A DNA stretch of 64,000 nucleotides from Flaviflagellibacter deserti (GTDB lineage Bacteria; Pseudomonadota; Alphaproteobacteria; Rhizobiales; Methylopilaceae): NCBI RefSeq assembly GCF_042652085.1, contig NZ_JBHSJF010000008.1, positions 124,001 through 188,000 on the forward strand, in the 5' to 3' direction. The position numbers were made by a program, and so were the translations under genes. Shown in pieces: positions 8,490 to 17,248 of this stretch. Under the pieces are notes generated by a model. The model had not been told where the DNA came from, did not search any database, and saw only the letters and a list, made by a program, of their open reading frames with translations. How positions within the stretch are numbered: the stretch's first letter is position 1; each line of letters begins with the position of its first letter.

Positions 8490-10085
8490 TCAGGCCTGAA
8501 CCTCTTCGGCATCCTGTTCTTCGGAAACGATCTCTGGCAGTTCGTCGATCCAGCCGGCCTTGAGGCGCGCCTGCATGATCAGAGCCTCGGCCTCCTCGCG
8601 GGAGATCTCGAAGCCTTCAAGGGCGCCCGGGAAGCGCTTGGTCTCGCCGCCCTCCCGCTCGGTCCAGCCGGTCAGGTCGTCGGTCGCGCTGCCGGCGAGG
8701 TCTTCGACGGACTTAATGTCGTTTTCGCCGAATGCCACCAGCATCGCGGTCGTGACACCAGGAATTTCGCGCAATTCGTCGGCAACGCCGAGCTCCTTGC
8801 GGCGCTCGTCCTGCTCGCTCTCGATGCGGGCAAGATAGTCGCGGGCACGGCTCTGGATCTCGACCGCCGTGTCCTCATCGAATCCCTGGATCGAGGCGAT
8901 CTCGTTCTGGTCGACGAAGGCAAGTTCCTCGACCGTGCCAAAACCCTCGGCCGCGAGAAGCTGGCCGACGACCTCGTCGACGTCGAGCGCATCCATGAAG
9001 CTCTGCGTGCGCTCGTTGAATTCCTTCTGACGGCGCTCCGATTCCTCGGCCTCCGTCATGATGTCGATGTCCCAGCCGGTCAGCTGCGAGGCAAGACGCA
9101 CGTTCTGGCCGCGACGGCCGATCGCGAGCGACAGCTGGTCGTCCGGAACCACGACCTCGATCTTGCCGGAGTCCTCGTCGAGCACGACCTTGACGACTTC
9201 CGCCGGCTGCAGCGCATTGACGATGAACGTCGCCTCGTCCGGCGACCACGGGATGATGTCGATCTTCTCGCCCTGCAGCTCGTTAACAACCGCCTGGACG
9301 CGCGAACCGCGCATGCCGACGCAGGCGCCGACGGGATCGATGGACGAGTCGCGGGAGATCACGCCGATCTTGGCGCGCGAGCCCGGATCACGGGCAACCG
9401 CCTTCACCTCGATGATGCCGTCGTAGATTTCCGGCACTTCCTGCGCGAACAGCTTCGCCATGAATTGCGGATGCGTGCGCGAGAGGAAGATCTGCGGGCC
9501 GCGCGGCTCCGAGCGGACGTCGTAGACATAGGCGCGGATGCGATCGCCGGGGCGGAACATCTCGCGCGGAAGGAGTTCGTCGCGGCGGACAATGGCTTCG
9601 CCACGACCGAGGTCGACGATGACATTGCCGTATTCGACACGCTTCACCACGCCGTTCACGACCTCGCCGATGCGATCCTTGTATTCGAGATACTGGCGCT
9701 CGCGCTCGGCCTCGCGGACCTTCTGCACGATGACCTGCTTGGCCGATTGGGCGGCGATGCGGCCGAAATCGAATGGTGGCAGCGGCTCGGAGATGTAGTC
9801 GCCGACCTGAGCCGCCGGATTCTTACGGCGGGCCTCTTCGAGCGCGATGTCGGTCGAGGTGTTCTGGACGTCGTCGGTGACGTGGAGCAGCCGCGACAGG
9901 CGGATCTCGCCGGTCTTCGGGTGGATCTCCGCGCGGACCTCGGTTTCGGCGCCGTAGCGGGCGCGACCGGCTTTCGCGATCGCGTCTTCCATCGCGGCCA
10001 GCACGATCTGCCGGTCGATCACCTTCTCGCGGGCGACCGCATCGGCGATCTGCAAGAGCTCCAGACGATTGGCGCTAACGGCCAT
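8490..10085 (-). CDS. nusA: Transcription termination/antitermination protein NusA
   Basis: RNA polymerase-binding elongation factor for pausing, termination and rRNA antitermination. The 531-residue protein contains the N-terminal RNAP-binding domain, an S1 domain (GEVVNGVVKRVEYGNVIVDLG), tandem KH domains (VGACVGMRGSRVQAVVNEL and LAIGRRGQNVRLASQL) and C-terminal helix-hairpin-helix acidic repeats (LREIPGVTTAMLVAFGE). Three nucleotides separate its start from the rimP stop. Confidence 0.98.
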   Translation of the reverse strand: MAVSANRLELLQIADAVAREKVIDRQIVLAAMEDAIAKAGRARYGAETEVRAEIHPKTGEIRLSRLLHVTDDVQNTSTDIALEEARRKNPAAQVGDYISEPLPPFDFGRIAAQSAKQVIVQKVREAERERQYLEYKDRIGEVVNGVVKRVEYGNVIVDLGRGEAIVRRDELLPREMFRPGDRIRAYVYDVRSEPRGPQIFLSRTHPQFMAKLFAQEVPEIYDGIIEVKAVARDPGSRAKIGVISRDSSIDPVGACVGMRGSRVQAVVNELQGEKIDIIPWSPDEATFIVNALQPAEVVKVVLDEDSGKIEVVVPDDQLSLAIGRRGQNVRLASQLTGWDIDIMTEAEESERRQKEFNERTQSFMDALDVDEVVGQLLAAEGFGTVEELAFVDQNEIASIQGFDEDTAVEIQSRARDYLARIESEQDERRKELGVADELREIPGVTTAMLVAFGENDIKSVEDLAGSATDDLTGWTEREGGETKRFPGALEGFEISREEAEALIMQARLKAGWIDELPEIVSEEQDAEEVQA

Positions 10086-10088
10086 GGG

Positions 10089-10742
10089 TCATCTCCGTCC
10101 TTTTTTGCGCGCCGGTTTCTGTTCGGCCGGCTCGCTTTCGATAGTCAGTTCTTCCTGCTCTCGCTGCAGCGCATCGGCCTTCTCGGCCGCCTTGCCGCGC
10201 CGGAGCGCTTCGTCGATCAGTGCGTCGGTCAGCACAAGACGGGCTTCCGCCATGTCCGCGACCGGCAGATGCACCGTCGCATCCTCGCCCGCCTTAACGT
10301 CGTCGCGGATCAATCTGGCGTTCTCGCCGTCGAGGCCAAGGAGCACGCCGCGGAAACGCTTGCGTCCGTCGACCGCCTCTTCCATCTCGATCTTGGCGAC
10401 ATGGCCGGACCACCGTTCGAAATCCTCAAGCCGGACCAGCGGCCGGTCGATGCCGGGCGACGACATTTCGAGGTGGTAGGCGCGCTGGATCGGATCGTCG
10501 ACGTCCAGAAGCGGCGAGATTGCCTTCGAGCACTCCTCGCAATCCTCGACGGTCATCGTACCGTCCGGACGCTCGGCCATGATCTGAACCGTGCAGCCGT
10601 TCTGCGCCGTCACCTTCACCCGCACCAGGCGGTAGCCAAGATCGACCATGGCGGGTTCGATGATCGCGGCGACGCGCGCGGCCACGCCCGTCTCACGGAT
10701 GAGGCGTGGTTGGTCGTTCGAGGCGGGCGTCGTATCGGACAT
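10089..10742 (-). CDS. rimP: Ribosome maturation factor RimP
   Basis: 30S assembly factor that is normally the first gene of the nusA-infB operon. The 217-residue protein has the typical ARVAAIIEPAMVDLGYRLVRV start and the SPGIDRPL motif. The C-terminus is extended and rich in Lys/Arg, common in alphaproteobacteria. ATG 10740-10742 is preferred over the in-frame TTG at 10751, which has no Shine-Dalgarno. Confidence 0.95.
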   Translation of the reverse strand: MSDTTPASNDQPRLIRETGVAARVAAIIEPAMVDLGYRLVRVKVTAQNGCTVQIMAERPDGTMTVEDCEECSKAISPLLDVDDPIQRAYHLEMSSPGIDRPLVRLEDFERWSGHVAKIEMEEAVDGRKRFRGVLLGLDGENARLIRDDVKAGEDATVHLPVADMAEARLVLTDALIDEALRRGKAAEKADALQREQEELTIESEPAEQKPARKKGRR

Positions 10743-10912
10743 CGGTCCCAAAGCAAAAAGAGCGGGTCCCGGTGGGGCCCACTTCCATGATAGTGCTCAT
10801 GAAAAGGAATTGAGGGGTGTCATATAGGAAAACCACCCTCCTGCGCAAGATATCTCTCTGGAACCCGACGATGGCCGACCGGAATCGGCCACAACCACTG
10901 AAGGAGACGATC

Positions 10913-11605
10913 ATGCTGTCACGCAGAGCTATCGTTGCCGGTCTCGGCGCCGCCGCAGCCGCCACTTACGCTGGCGGCCTCGCCGCGCCAAGCATCGCCC
11001 GCGCCGCGGCACCCTTTACGCAGCCAAAGCTACCCTATGCGTCCGACGCTCTCGCGCCGACGATTTCGGCCCAGACCGTCGACCTGCACTACGGCAAGCA
11101 CCACGCCGCATATTTCAAGGCACTGAACGATCTAGTCCCGAATACATCCTACGCGGATATGAGCCTTGAAGAGATCGTGAAAGCGAGCGTGAAGAGCGAA
11201 GCGGACCGCAAGATCTTCAACAATGCCGGACAGGCCTGGAACCACATCTTTTACTGGGACCAGTTCAAATCCGGCGGCGCGACCGAGCCGGCGGGCGAAC
11301 TCAAGGCCGCGATCGACAAGGATTTCGGCGGCCTCGACGCCCTCAAGACCGCGATGGTGAAGACCGGAGGCGACGTCTTCGGCTCAGGCTGGGCCTGGCT
11401 TGTCCACGACGGCAGCAAGCTCTCTCTGGTCGGCACGCCCGGCGGCGACAGCCCGTTCGCTCGCGGCGGCAAGCCGCTTCTCGGCATCGATGTCTGGGAG
11501 CACGCCTATTACCTCGACTATCAGAACCGCCGTCCCGACCACGTCAAGGCGGTGCTCGACAAGATTGTGAACTGGACGGTCGTCGCCGAGCGTATGCAGG
11601 CCTAG
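10913..11605 (+). CDS. Exported Fe/Mn-type superoxide dismutase
   Basis: Converts superoxide to oxygen and hydrogen peroxide. The 230-residue protein carries an N-terminal Tat-like signal (SRRAIVAGL, an Ala-rich hydrophobic stretch, cleavage near 31-33). The Fe/Mn SOD domain follows, with ligand-region motifs LHYGKHHAAY, NHIFYW and the signature DVWEHAYY. The start is ATG 10913, preceded by AAGGAGA at 5-nt spacing; the frame is open further upstream but without a good site. It probably acts in the periplasm. It is transcribed away from rimP and overlaps the convergent trmB end by 4 nt. Iron versus manganese cannot be decided by eye. Confidence 0.92.
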   Translation: MLSRRAIVAGLGAAAAATYAGGLAAPSIARAAAPFTQPKLPYASDALAPTISAQTVDLHYGKHHAAYFKALNDLVPNTSYADMSLEEIVKASVKSEADRKIFNNAGQAWNHIFYWDQFKSGGATEPAGELKAAIDKDFGGLDALKTAMVKTGGDVFGSGWAWLVHDGSKLSLVGTPGGDSPFARGGKPLLGIDVWEHAYYLDYQNRRPDHVKAVLDKIVNWTVVAERMQA

Positions 11606-12297
11606 GCGCGGGCGAAGATCAGGTAGGCCGGAATCCGTCCCTCGCGGATCGCCTTCTTTTCGTAGCGGGTGCTCTGCCAGTTCGGCCAGGGCAGCCGCCA
11701 GTCATCGGCGCGCTCGGCGGTCCAGTTGAGATCCGGGGAGCGCCGGGTATGCTGAAGCGTCCAGTCGACATAGGTGTCGATGTCGCTCGCGAACCGGAAC
11801 TCGCCGCCCGGTCGGATCACCCGTACGAGCCGCGCCAGATTGGCGTCCGAGACGAAGCGGCGCTTCCATTGTCGCTTCTTCGGCCAGGGGTCGGGGTAAA
11901 GCAGGTCGGCCCGGACCAGGCTTGCCGGCGGCAGCCAATCGAGCACGTGCGCGGCATCGTTGTCATAGAGACGGATGTTGTTCAGACCGAGCTCGTCGAT
12001 CGCGACAAGCGCCTTCGCCATCCCGTTCAGGAAGGGTTCGACGCCGATGAAGCCGAGGTTCGGGTAACGCCGTGCTTCGGCGACGAGGTGCTCGCCGCCG
12101 CCGAATCCGATCTCGATGCGGACCGCATCGACTGAAACCGGAAACAGCCCGGTGGCATCAGCCGGAGCGGGCTGAGCGAGGTCAAGCTTCAGTTTCGGAA
12201 ACAGGGTCTCAAGGCGCGCGCTTTGTCCCGCGCGCAAGGGCTTACCCTTGCGCCGCCCGTAGAGCGCCCCGCGATCAGGACGCCCTGACTCGATCAT
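11602..12297 (-). CDS. trmB: tRNA (guanine-N7-)-methyltransferase
   Basis: SAM-dependent enzyme that makes m7G46 in the tRNA variable loop. The 231-residue protein shows the SAM-binding EIGFGGGEHLV and the TrmB motif YPDPWPKKRQWKRRFV. The start lies 6 nt after the metK stop, so it is probably co-transcribed with the gene that makes its cofactor. Confidence 0.96.
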   Translation of the reverse strand: MIESGRPDRGALYGRRKGKPLRAGQSARLETLFPKLKLDLAQPAPADATGLFPVSVDAVRIEIGFGGGEHLVAEARRYPNLGFIGVEPFLNGMAKALVAIDELGLNNIRLYDNDAAHVLDWLPPASLVRADLLYPDPWPKKRQWKRRFVSDANLARLVRVIRPGGEFRFASDIDTYVDWTLQHTRRSPDLNWTAERADDWRLPWPNWQSTRYEKKAIREGRIPAYLIFARA

Positions 12298-12303
12298 GAC
12301 GTC

Positions 12304-13482
12304 TTACTGAACCGCCGACTTCAGCGCATCGACGAGATCGGTCTTCTCCCAAGAGAAGCCGCCGTCCGCCTCCGGCGCGCGGCCGAAATGGCCGTAGGCC
12401 GCGGTGCGCGTATAGATCGGCTTGTTGAGATCGAGATGCTTGCGGATGCCACGCGGCGTGAGATCCATGACCTCGCCGAGCGCCTTTTCCAGCTTCTCCT
12501 CGTCGACCTTCCCAGTGCCGTAGGTGTCGATGTAGATCGACAGCGGCTTCGACACGCCGATCGCATAAGCGAGCTGAATGCAGGCGCGGTCGGCAAGACC
12601 TGCCGCGACGACATTCTTGGCGAGATAACGCGCCGCATAGGCCGCCGAACGGTCCACCTTGGTCGGATCCTTGCCGGAGAACGCGCCGCCGCCATGCGGA
12701 GCCGCGCCGCCATAAGTGTCGACGATGATCTTGCGGCCGGTGAGGCCAGCGTCGCCATCCGGGCCGCCGATCACGAACTTGCCCGTCGGATTGACGTGCC
12801 ATTCGGTGTTGCCGTTGATCCAGCCGTCCGGCAGCGCCTTCAGGATGTAAGGCTCAACGATGGCGCGCACATCGTCGGAAGTCAGGCTCTCGTCGAGATG
12901 TTGCGCCGACAGGACGATTGAGGTGACCTCGACCGGCTTGCCGTTTTCATAGCGCACCGTGACCTGGCTCTTCTGGTCCGGACCAAGCTTCGCTGCATCG
13001 CCATCCTTGGCGTGGCGCGCTTCGGAAAGCTTGCGCAGGATAAGGTGCGAATAGTGGATCGGCGCGGGCATCAGCTCCGGCGTCTCGCGCACGGCATAGC
13101 CGAACATGATGCCCTGGTCGCCTGCGCCCTCATCCTTGTTGCCGGCCGAATCCACGCCCTGGGCGATGTCAACCGACTGGGCATGCAGCAGAACGTCGAT
13201 CTGGGCCTTCTGCCAGTGGAAGCCTTCCTGCTCGTAGCCGATGTCCTTGATCGCCGCGCGAGCGAGGTCTTCCAGATGCTCCTTGGTAACGCTGTCCGGA
13301 CCGCGCACCTCACCACCGATCACGACACGGTTCGTCGTGGCGAAGGTTTCGCAGCCGACTCGCGATTCAGGATAGGCCGCCAGATATGCGTCGAGAACCG
13401 TATCGGAGATGCGATCGCAGATCTTGTCCGGATGGCCCTCAGAAACGGATTCGCTGGTGAAGAGATAGCTTTTGCGGGCCAC
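12304..13482 (-). CDS. metK: S-adenosylmethionine synthetase
   Basis: Makes SAM from methionine and ATP. The 392-residue protein has SVSEGHPDKICDRISD, GAGDQGIMFGYA and the glycine-rich GGAAPHGGGAFSGKDP. The start is GTG 13480-13482 with GGAG 8 nt upstream. The gene follows a small XRE-family regulator by 88 nt. That gap holds a short GC-rich hairpin (13519-13537) but nothing I can match to a known SAM riboswitch. Confidence 0.97.
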   Translation of the reverse strand: MARKSYLFTSESVSEGHPDKICDRISDTVLDAYLAAYPESRVGCETFATTNRVVIGGEVRGPDSVTKEHLEDLARAAIKDIGYEQEGFHWQKAQIDVLLHAQSVDIAQGVDSAGNKDEGAGDQGIMFGYAVRETPELMPAPIHYSHLILRKLSEARHAKDGDAAKLGPDQKSQVTVRYENGKPVEVTSIVLSAQHLDESLTSDDVRAIVEPYILKALPDGWINGNTEWHVNPTGKFVIGGPDGDAGLTGRKIIVDTYGGAAPHGGGAFSGKDPTKVDRSAAYAARYLAKNVVAAGLADRACIQLAYAIGVSKPLSIYIDTYGTGKVDEEKLEKALGEVMDLTPRGIRKHLDLNKPIYTRTAAYGHFGRAPEADGGFSWEKTDLVDALKSAVQ

Positions 13483-13570
13483 GAGAGGCGCTCCGACAGA
13501 TCAGCAAAATTGCGGGTGCGGGGTTGTCGCAGCCCCGTAATTGCCCGTCAAGCTCGCGTACAAAGGAAGA

Positions 13571-13975
13571 TTAATCCGTATCGTCCTGCGCCAATGACGA
13601 CACAAGATCTACAATCCTTCGGCGTACTTTCGGATCCTTCACTTTCATGAAGGACTTCGTCAGCTGCAGGCCTTCCGAGGTAGCCAGGAAGTCCGCCACA
13701 TAGTCGTGGCCGCCCTTTTCGCCGAAACCCTGTTCGAGCTTTTCGCCCTGCGCATCCTCGAAGAAATAGGAAACCGGTACGCCAAGCACGCCGGACATCT
13801 GCTGCAGACGGCTGGCGCCGATGCGGTTGGTGCCTTTTTCGTACTTCTGAATCTGCTGAAAGGTAATGCCGAGCGAGGTGCCAAGCTTTTCCTGGCTCAT
13901 TCCGATCAGCAAACGCCTCATGCGAACCCGGCTGCCAACATGCTTGTCGATCGGGTTCGGGGCCTTATTGGCCAT
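13571..13975 (-). CDS. XRE-family helix-turn-helix transcriptional regulator
   Basis: A 134-residue protein with a Cro/CI-type HTH in its first half (RMRRLLIGMSQEKLG then FQQIQKYEKGTNRI), followed by SYFFED and a helical C-terminal tail. This type of regulator is widely found next to metK and lnt in Hyphomicrobiales; its target is not evident from the sequence. ATG 13973-13975 is chosen because AAGGAGG lies 10 nt before it. The GTG 9 nt further upstream sits too close to that site. Confidence 0.88.
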   Translation of the reverse strand: MANKAPNPIDKHVGSRVRMRRLLIGMSQEKLGTSLGITFQQIQKYEKGTNRIGASRLQQMSGVLGVPVSYFFEDAQGEKLEQGFGEKGGHDYVADFLATSEGLQLTKSFMKVKDPKVRRRIVDLVSSLAQDDTD

Positions 13976-14112
13976 AGTCCGCACTCCTCCTTGCGATGAG
14001 ATCGCGGAGGCTCGTGGCTGAACGCCCGCTAAATCACATCGCAGTCACAACGCTCGAATGTAACGACGTCCCGCCTGCAAGCGGCGCACAATGGTTTCCT
14101 CGACCGGTAAAG

Positions 14113-15690
14113 TCAAACCCGGCGACGACCCCTCAAGGCCCCTACAATAGTCGCACCATACAGACCGGCGCAAAACACTAGCCCGAAACGTGAAAAGAGC
14201 GTCGGAGGCAAGGGTTGAGGCAGGGTCAGATCGAGAACTCCATCTTCCCCGAGCGGTAGGGCTGCGACAATCCGCCCCCATGGATCAACAAGAGAAGAGA
14301 TGCCGGTATTGGCCGCTCGCAGGATCGGAAGACCCTGTTCGACCGCCCTGACGCGCGCCTGTGCCAGATGCTGATACGGCCCCGGCGTGTCGCCGAACCA
14401 GGCGTCATTGGTCAGGTTCAGAAGAACCGCCGGGCGGTCGTCGCCGTCGATCGTCCCCGTTGGAAAGATCGCCTCGTAGCAGATCAGGCCACCCAATTTC
14501 AGGCCGTTCGGCAGGGTGATGTTTCCCGGAGCTTCGCCCGAGCTGAAACCGCCCGGAAGCCGGGTCAGCTGACGGATGCCGAGACTTTCCAGGAGCGCCT
14601 GGAACGGCAGGAATTCCCCGAATGGAACGAGGTGGACCTTGTCATAGGTCGCGATGATCGAGCCGTCGCTTGCCACCGCCTGGATTGAATTGAACACCTT
14701 CCGGCGGCCAGTCGCATCGAGCGCGTCCTCGATTCGCGCCGCGCCGGTCAGCAGGATCGCCTTGTCCGGTAAAAGCCCGCCAATCTGCGCGAGCGCATCG
14801 GGAGTGCGCCCGAGGAAGAACGGGAAGGCCGATTCCGGCCAGATCAGGATATCGCCTTCCTCGATGCCGTTCGGCGCCGCTGCGCTCGGCCGGCTCGAAA
14901 GCGCCAGATAGCGCGCCATGATCTCGGGCTTGGCCTCGGGTCGGAATTTGCGGTCCTGAGGCACATTCGGCTGGACGATGCGGACGTGGATGCCCGGCAC
15001 TTCCTCCGGCTCTGCGATCGCCAACCGGGCCGCGCCGAACCCCGCCAGAACCACCAGAGCCGCCACGGCGCCAAGGAGAGGCCGGAGCGGGCGACCTGGA
15101 TCGGCAAGCAGAGCGGGCGTCGCGAAGATGGCGATGGCAATGGGCGTCAGACCCTCGACTCCCACGATCGACGCGGCCTGCCCAAACCATTCATTGTCGG
15201 CCAGCGCATAGCCGTACTGATTCCAAGGAAAGCCGGTGAACACGCGCGTCCGCAGGATTTCCGAGAGCCCCAACCCGGCGGCCAGCGCGAAGATCCGCCA
15301 GCCCGAATCGGACCAAAGCAACCGCGCGATCACGAGACCCAGAGCCGGGAAGCATGCGAGAAACAGCGGCAGCCCGACGACCGCGATCGGCAGCGCCCAG
15401 GCATATTCCTCGGCATCGACGAGGAACGCCGCGCCGATCCACCAAAGTCCGGCAAGGAAATATCCGAAGCCGAAAGCAAAGCCGATCCATGCGGCTGCCT
15501 TCAGCCCCGCACGGCCACGTTCGGTCCCGTCGATAAGCCAGACCAATATCGGGAAGGTCAGCGCCAGAACAGGAAATGCACTGACCGGCTCCATGGCGAG
15601 CGCCGATGCGCCGCCTGCGATGAAGCTCACGGCCAGACGGCGCCAGCCGTCCAGCAAAACAACACGATGGGCGGGCAGCGCGAGGCTCAA
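14113..15690 (-). CDS. lnt: Apolipoprotein N-acyltransferase
   Basis: Inner-membrane enzyme that adds the third acyl chain to lipoproteins. It has 525 residues, with several membrane helices in the N-terminal third and a C-terminal nitrilase-like domain carrying the Glu-Lys-Cys triad: WPESAFPFF, YDKVHLVPFGEFLPF and LICYEAIFP. The start must be TTG 15688-15690, because an in-frame stop lies two codons upstream. That TTG overlaps the corC stop (TTGA), implying coupling. The downstream gap to the XRE gene (13976-14112) shows no further gene. Confidence 0.95.
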   Translation of the reverse strand: MSLALPAHRVVLLDGWRRLAVSFIAGGASALAMEPVSAFPVLALTFPILVWLIDGTERGRAGLKAAAWIGFAFGFGYFLAGLWWIGAAFLVDAEEYAWALPIAVVGLPLFLACFPALGLVIARLLWSDSGWRIFALAAGLGLSEILRTRVFTGFPWNQYGYALADNEWFGQAASIVGVEGLTPIAIAIFATPALLADPGRPLRPLLGAVAALVVLAGFGAARLAIAEPEEVPGIHVRIVQPNVPQDRKFRPEAKPEIMARYLALSSRPSAAAPNGIEEGDILIWPESAFPFFLGRTPDALAQIGGLLPDKAILLTGAARIEDALDATGRRKVFNSIQAVASDGSIIATYDKVHLVPFGEFLPFQALLESLGIRQLTRLPGGFSSGEAPGNITLPNGLKLGGLICYEAIFPTGTIDGDDRPAVLLNLTNDAWFGDTPGPYQHLAQARVRAVEQGLPILRAANTGISSLVDPWGRIVAALPLGEDGVLDLTLPQPLPPTLFSRFGLVFCAGLYGATIVGALRGRRRV

Positions 15691-16721
15691 GCGGCGTCAG
15701 TGCCGGCGTCGGGAGTCGGAAGCACCGGCCTGCCGGAGGCGTCTTCCTCAAGGGTGGCGGCTTGCGAGCGCCCCTCCAAAACCGATGACGGCGTGGGGCG
15801 GATCCGAACGCGCTTAACGCGGCGTGGATCGGCATCGAGCACTTCGAAATCGAAGCCGGACGGTCCAGCAATGATCTCGCTGCGCTCGGGCACCCGGTCT
15901 GCGAGGGTGACAATCAGGCCGCCCACGGTATCCACGTCGTCCCCAAGATCGCCGAGATCGAAGTCCGGGCCGATCTGCGCGACAAGGTCGTCGATCGTCG
16001 CGCGGCCATCGGCGATCAAGGAGCCGTCGCGCGCGCGCTGGATCATTGCCGCTTCGGTCTCGTCATGCTCGTCCTCGATATCACCGACCACGATCTCGAT
16101 CAGGTCCTCGATGGTCGCCAGCCCATCGGTCCCGCCATATTCGTCGATGACGAGAGCCATATGGATATGAGTTGCCTGCATTTTCGCGAGCAGCGCGTTG
16201 GCGGGCATGCTCGGCGGCACATAGAGCACCTCGCGCACGAGATCGGCGGCCTCGATGGTCTGGGAGAGGTCCGCCGCCCCAAGATCGAGCCCGCTATCCG
16301 TCTTGCCACGGGTCGTCAGGTAACGCAGCACGTCCTTGATGTGGATCATGCCGCGCAGGTCGTCGATCGTATCGCCGTAGACCGGCAGCCGGGAATGCTC
16401 CGCCTCCTCGAAGCGCAGAAGCGTGTCGGACAGAGTCATGTCGCAGGGTACCGCGATGATGTCCGAGCGATGAACCATCACATCGCCGACGCCGAGATCG
16501 CGCAGGCCGAGAATGTTCTTCAGCATCGCCCGCTCTTCGGGCGAGAAGTCGAAGGCTTCGGACCCGTCGTCCGACGACAGGGCGTCTTCGATCTCATCGC
16601 GCAGCGACGCCGGCCGGCCCCTGAGCAGGCCCTTGAGCCAATCGACGAGCCCCGGCCCATCCGCGCCATGCGGCGCTACGTGACTGGTTCGCTGCGACGG
16701 GTCTTCATTGGAAGTCGACAT
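15687..16721 (-). CDS. corC: CorC/HlyC-type CBS-domain protein
   Basis: A 344-residue soluble protein with two CBS repeats (VGDVMVHRSDIIAV and the GMIHIKDVLRYL region) and a C-terminal CorC_HlyC domain (DFDLGDLGDDVDTVGGLIV). Family members are named hemolysin C or magnesium/cobalt efflux factors; the biochemical role is weakly established. It lies between ybeY and lnt, a conserved order, and has no membrane segment. Confidence 0.92.
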   Translation of the reverse strand: MSTSNEDPSQRTSHVAPHGADGPGLVDWLKGLLRGRPASLRDEIEDALSSDDGSEAFDFSPEERAMLKNILGLRDLGVGDVMVHRSDIIAVPCDMTLSDTLLRFEEAEHSRLPVYGDTIDDLRGMIHIKDVLRYLTTRGKTDSGLDLGAADLSQTIEAADLVREVLYVPPSMPANALLAKMQATHIHMALVIDEYGGTDGLATIEDLIEIVVGDIEDEHDETEAAMIQRARDGSLIADGRATIDDLVAQIGPDFDLGDLGDDVDTVGGLIVTLADRVPERSEIIAGPSGFDFEVLDADPRRVKRVRIRPTPSSVLEGRSQAATLEEDASGRPVLPTPDAGTDAA

Positions 16722-16741
16722 AGTGTTTCTGCCCCCGCCAG

Positions 16742-17248
16742 TCAGACGGGCGACGTCTCCTTGTAGGGGTCGGCAACGCCGAGGCTCGCGAGAACTGCCC
16801 GCTCGGTATCTTCCATCTCCTCGGCGTCATCCGAGGCCTCATGTTCGAAGCCGAATAGGTGAAGCGTGCCATGCACGACAAGATGGGTGAAATGATCGGC
16901 GATCGTCTTGCCTTCCGCTTCGGCCTCGCGGGCGACAGTCTCGAAGGCAATGATGACATCGCCAAGAAGGGGCGCCGTCTTGATCTCCTCGCCTTCGGCT
17001 GCGGGAAAGGACAGCACATTGGTCGGCCTGTCCTTGCCGCGCCAGTCGCGGTTCAGCTCCTGGACGCGGGCATCGTCGGCAAGAATGATCGCGAGCTCAG
17101 CCTCGGGAATGCAGACGAGTTCGGCGGTTCGCACCGTCGCGGCTACGGCCTTCGCCGCGAGTTCCTCAGCGCCGGAAAAATCGGCCCAGCGGTCGCTTTC
17201 GACTACGACGTCGACCTGTGGGCCGCTACTTCGGTCCGAGCCTTTCAT
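16742..17248 (-). CDS. ybeY: Endoribonuclease YbeY
   Basis: Metal-dependent RNase for 16S rRNA 3'-end maturation and ribosome quality control. The 168-residue protein contains the zinc motif HLVVHGTLHLFGFEHE (family H-x3-H-x5-H). Its ATG overlaps the phoH stop. Confidence 0.95.
   Translation of the reverse strand: MKGSDRSSGPQVDVVVESDRWADFSGAEELAAKAVAATVRTAELVCIPEAELAIILADDARVQELNRDWRGKDRPTNVLSFPAAEGEEIKTAPLLGDVIIAFETVAREAEAEGKTIADHFTHLVVHGTLHLFGFEHEASDDAEEMEDTERAVLASLGVADPYKETSPV

Noticed and set aside
13483..13570. Possible SAM or SAH riboswitch before metK
   Set aside because: A 5-bp CGGGG/CCCCG hairpin with CTGCGAC in its loop is present, but the other conserved segments of SAM-II, SAM/SAH or SAH riboswitches are not. 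A covariance-model search would decide.
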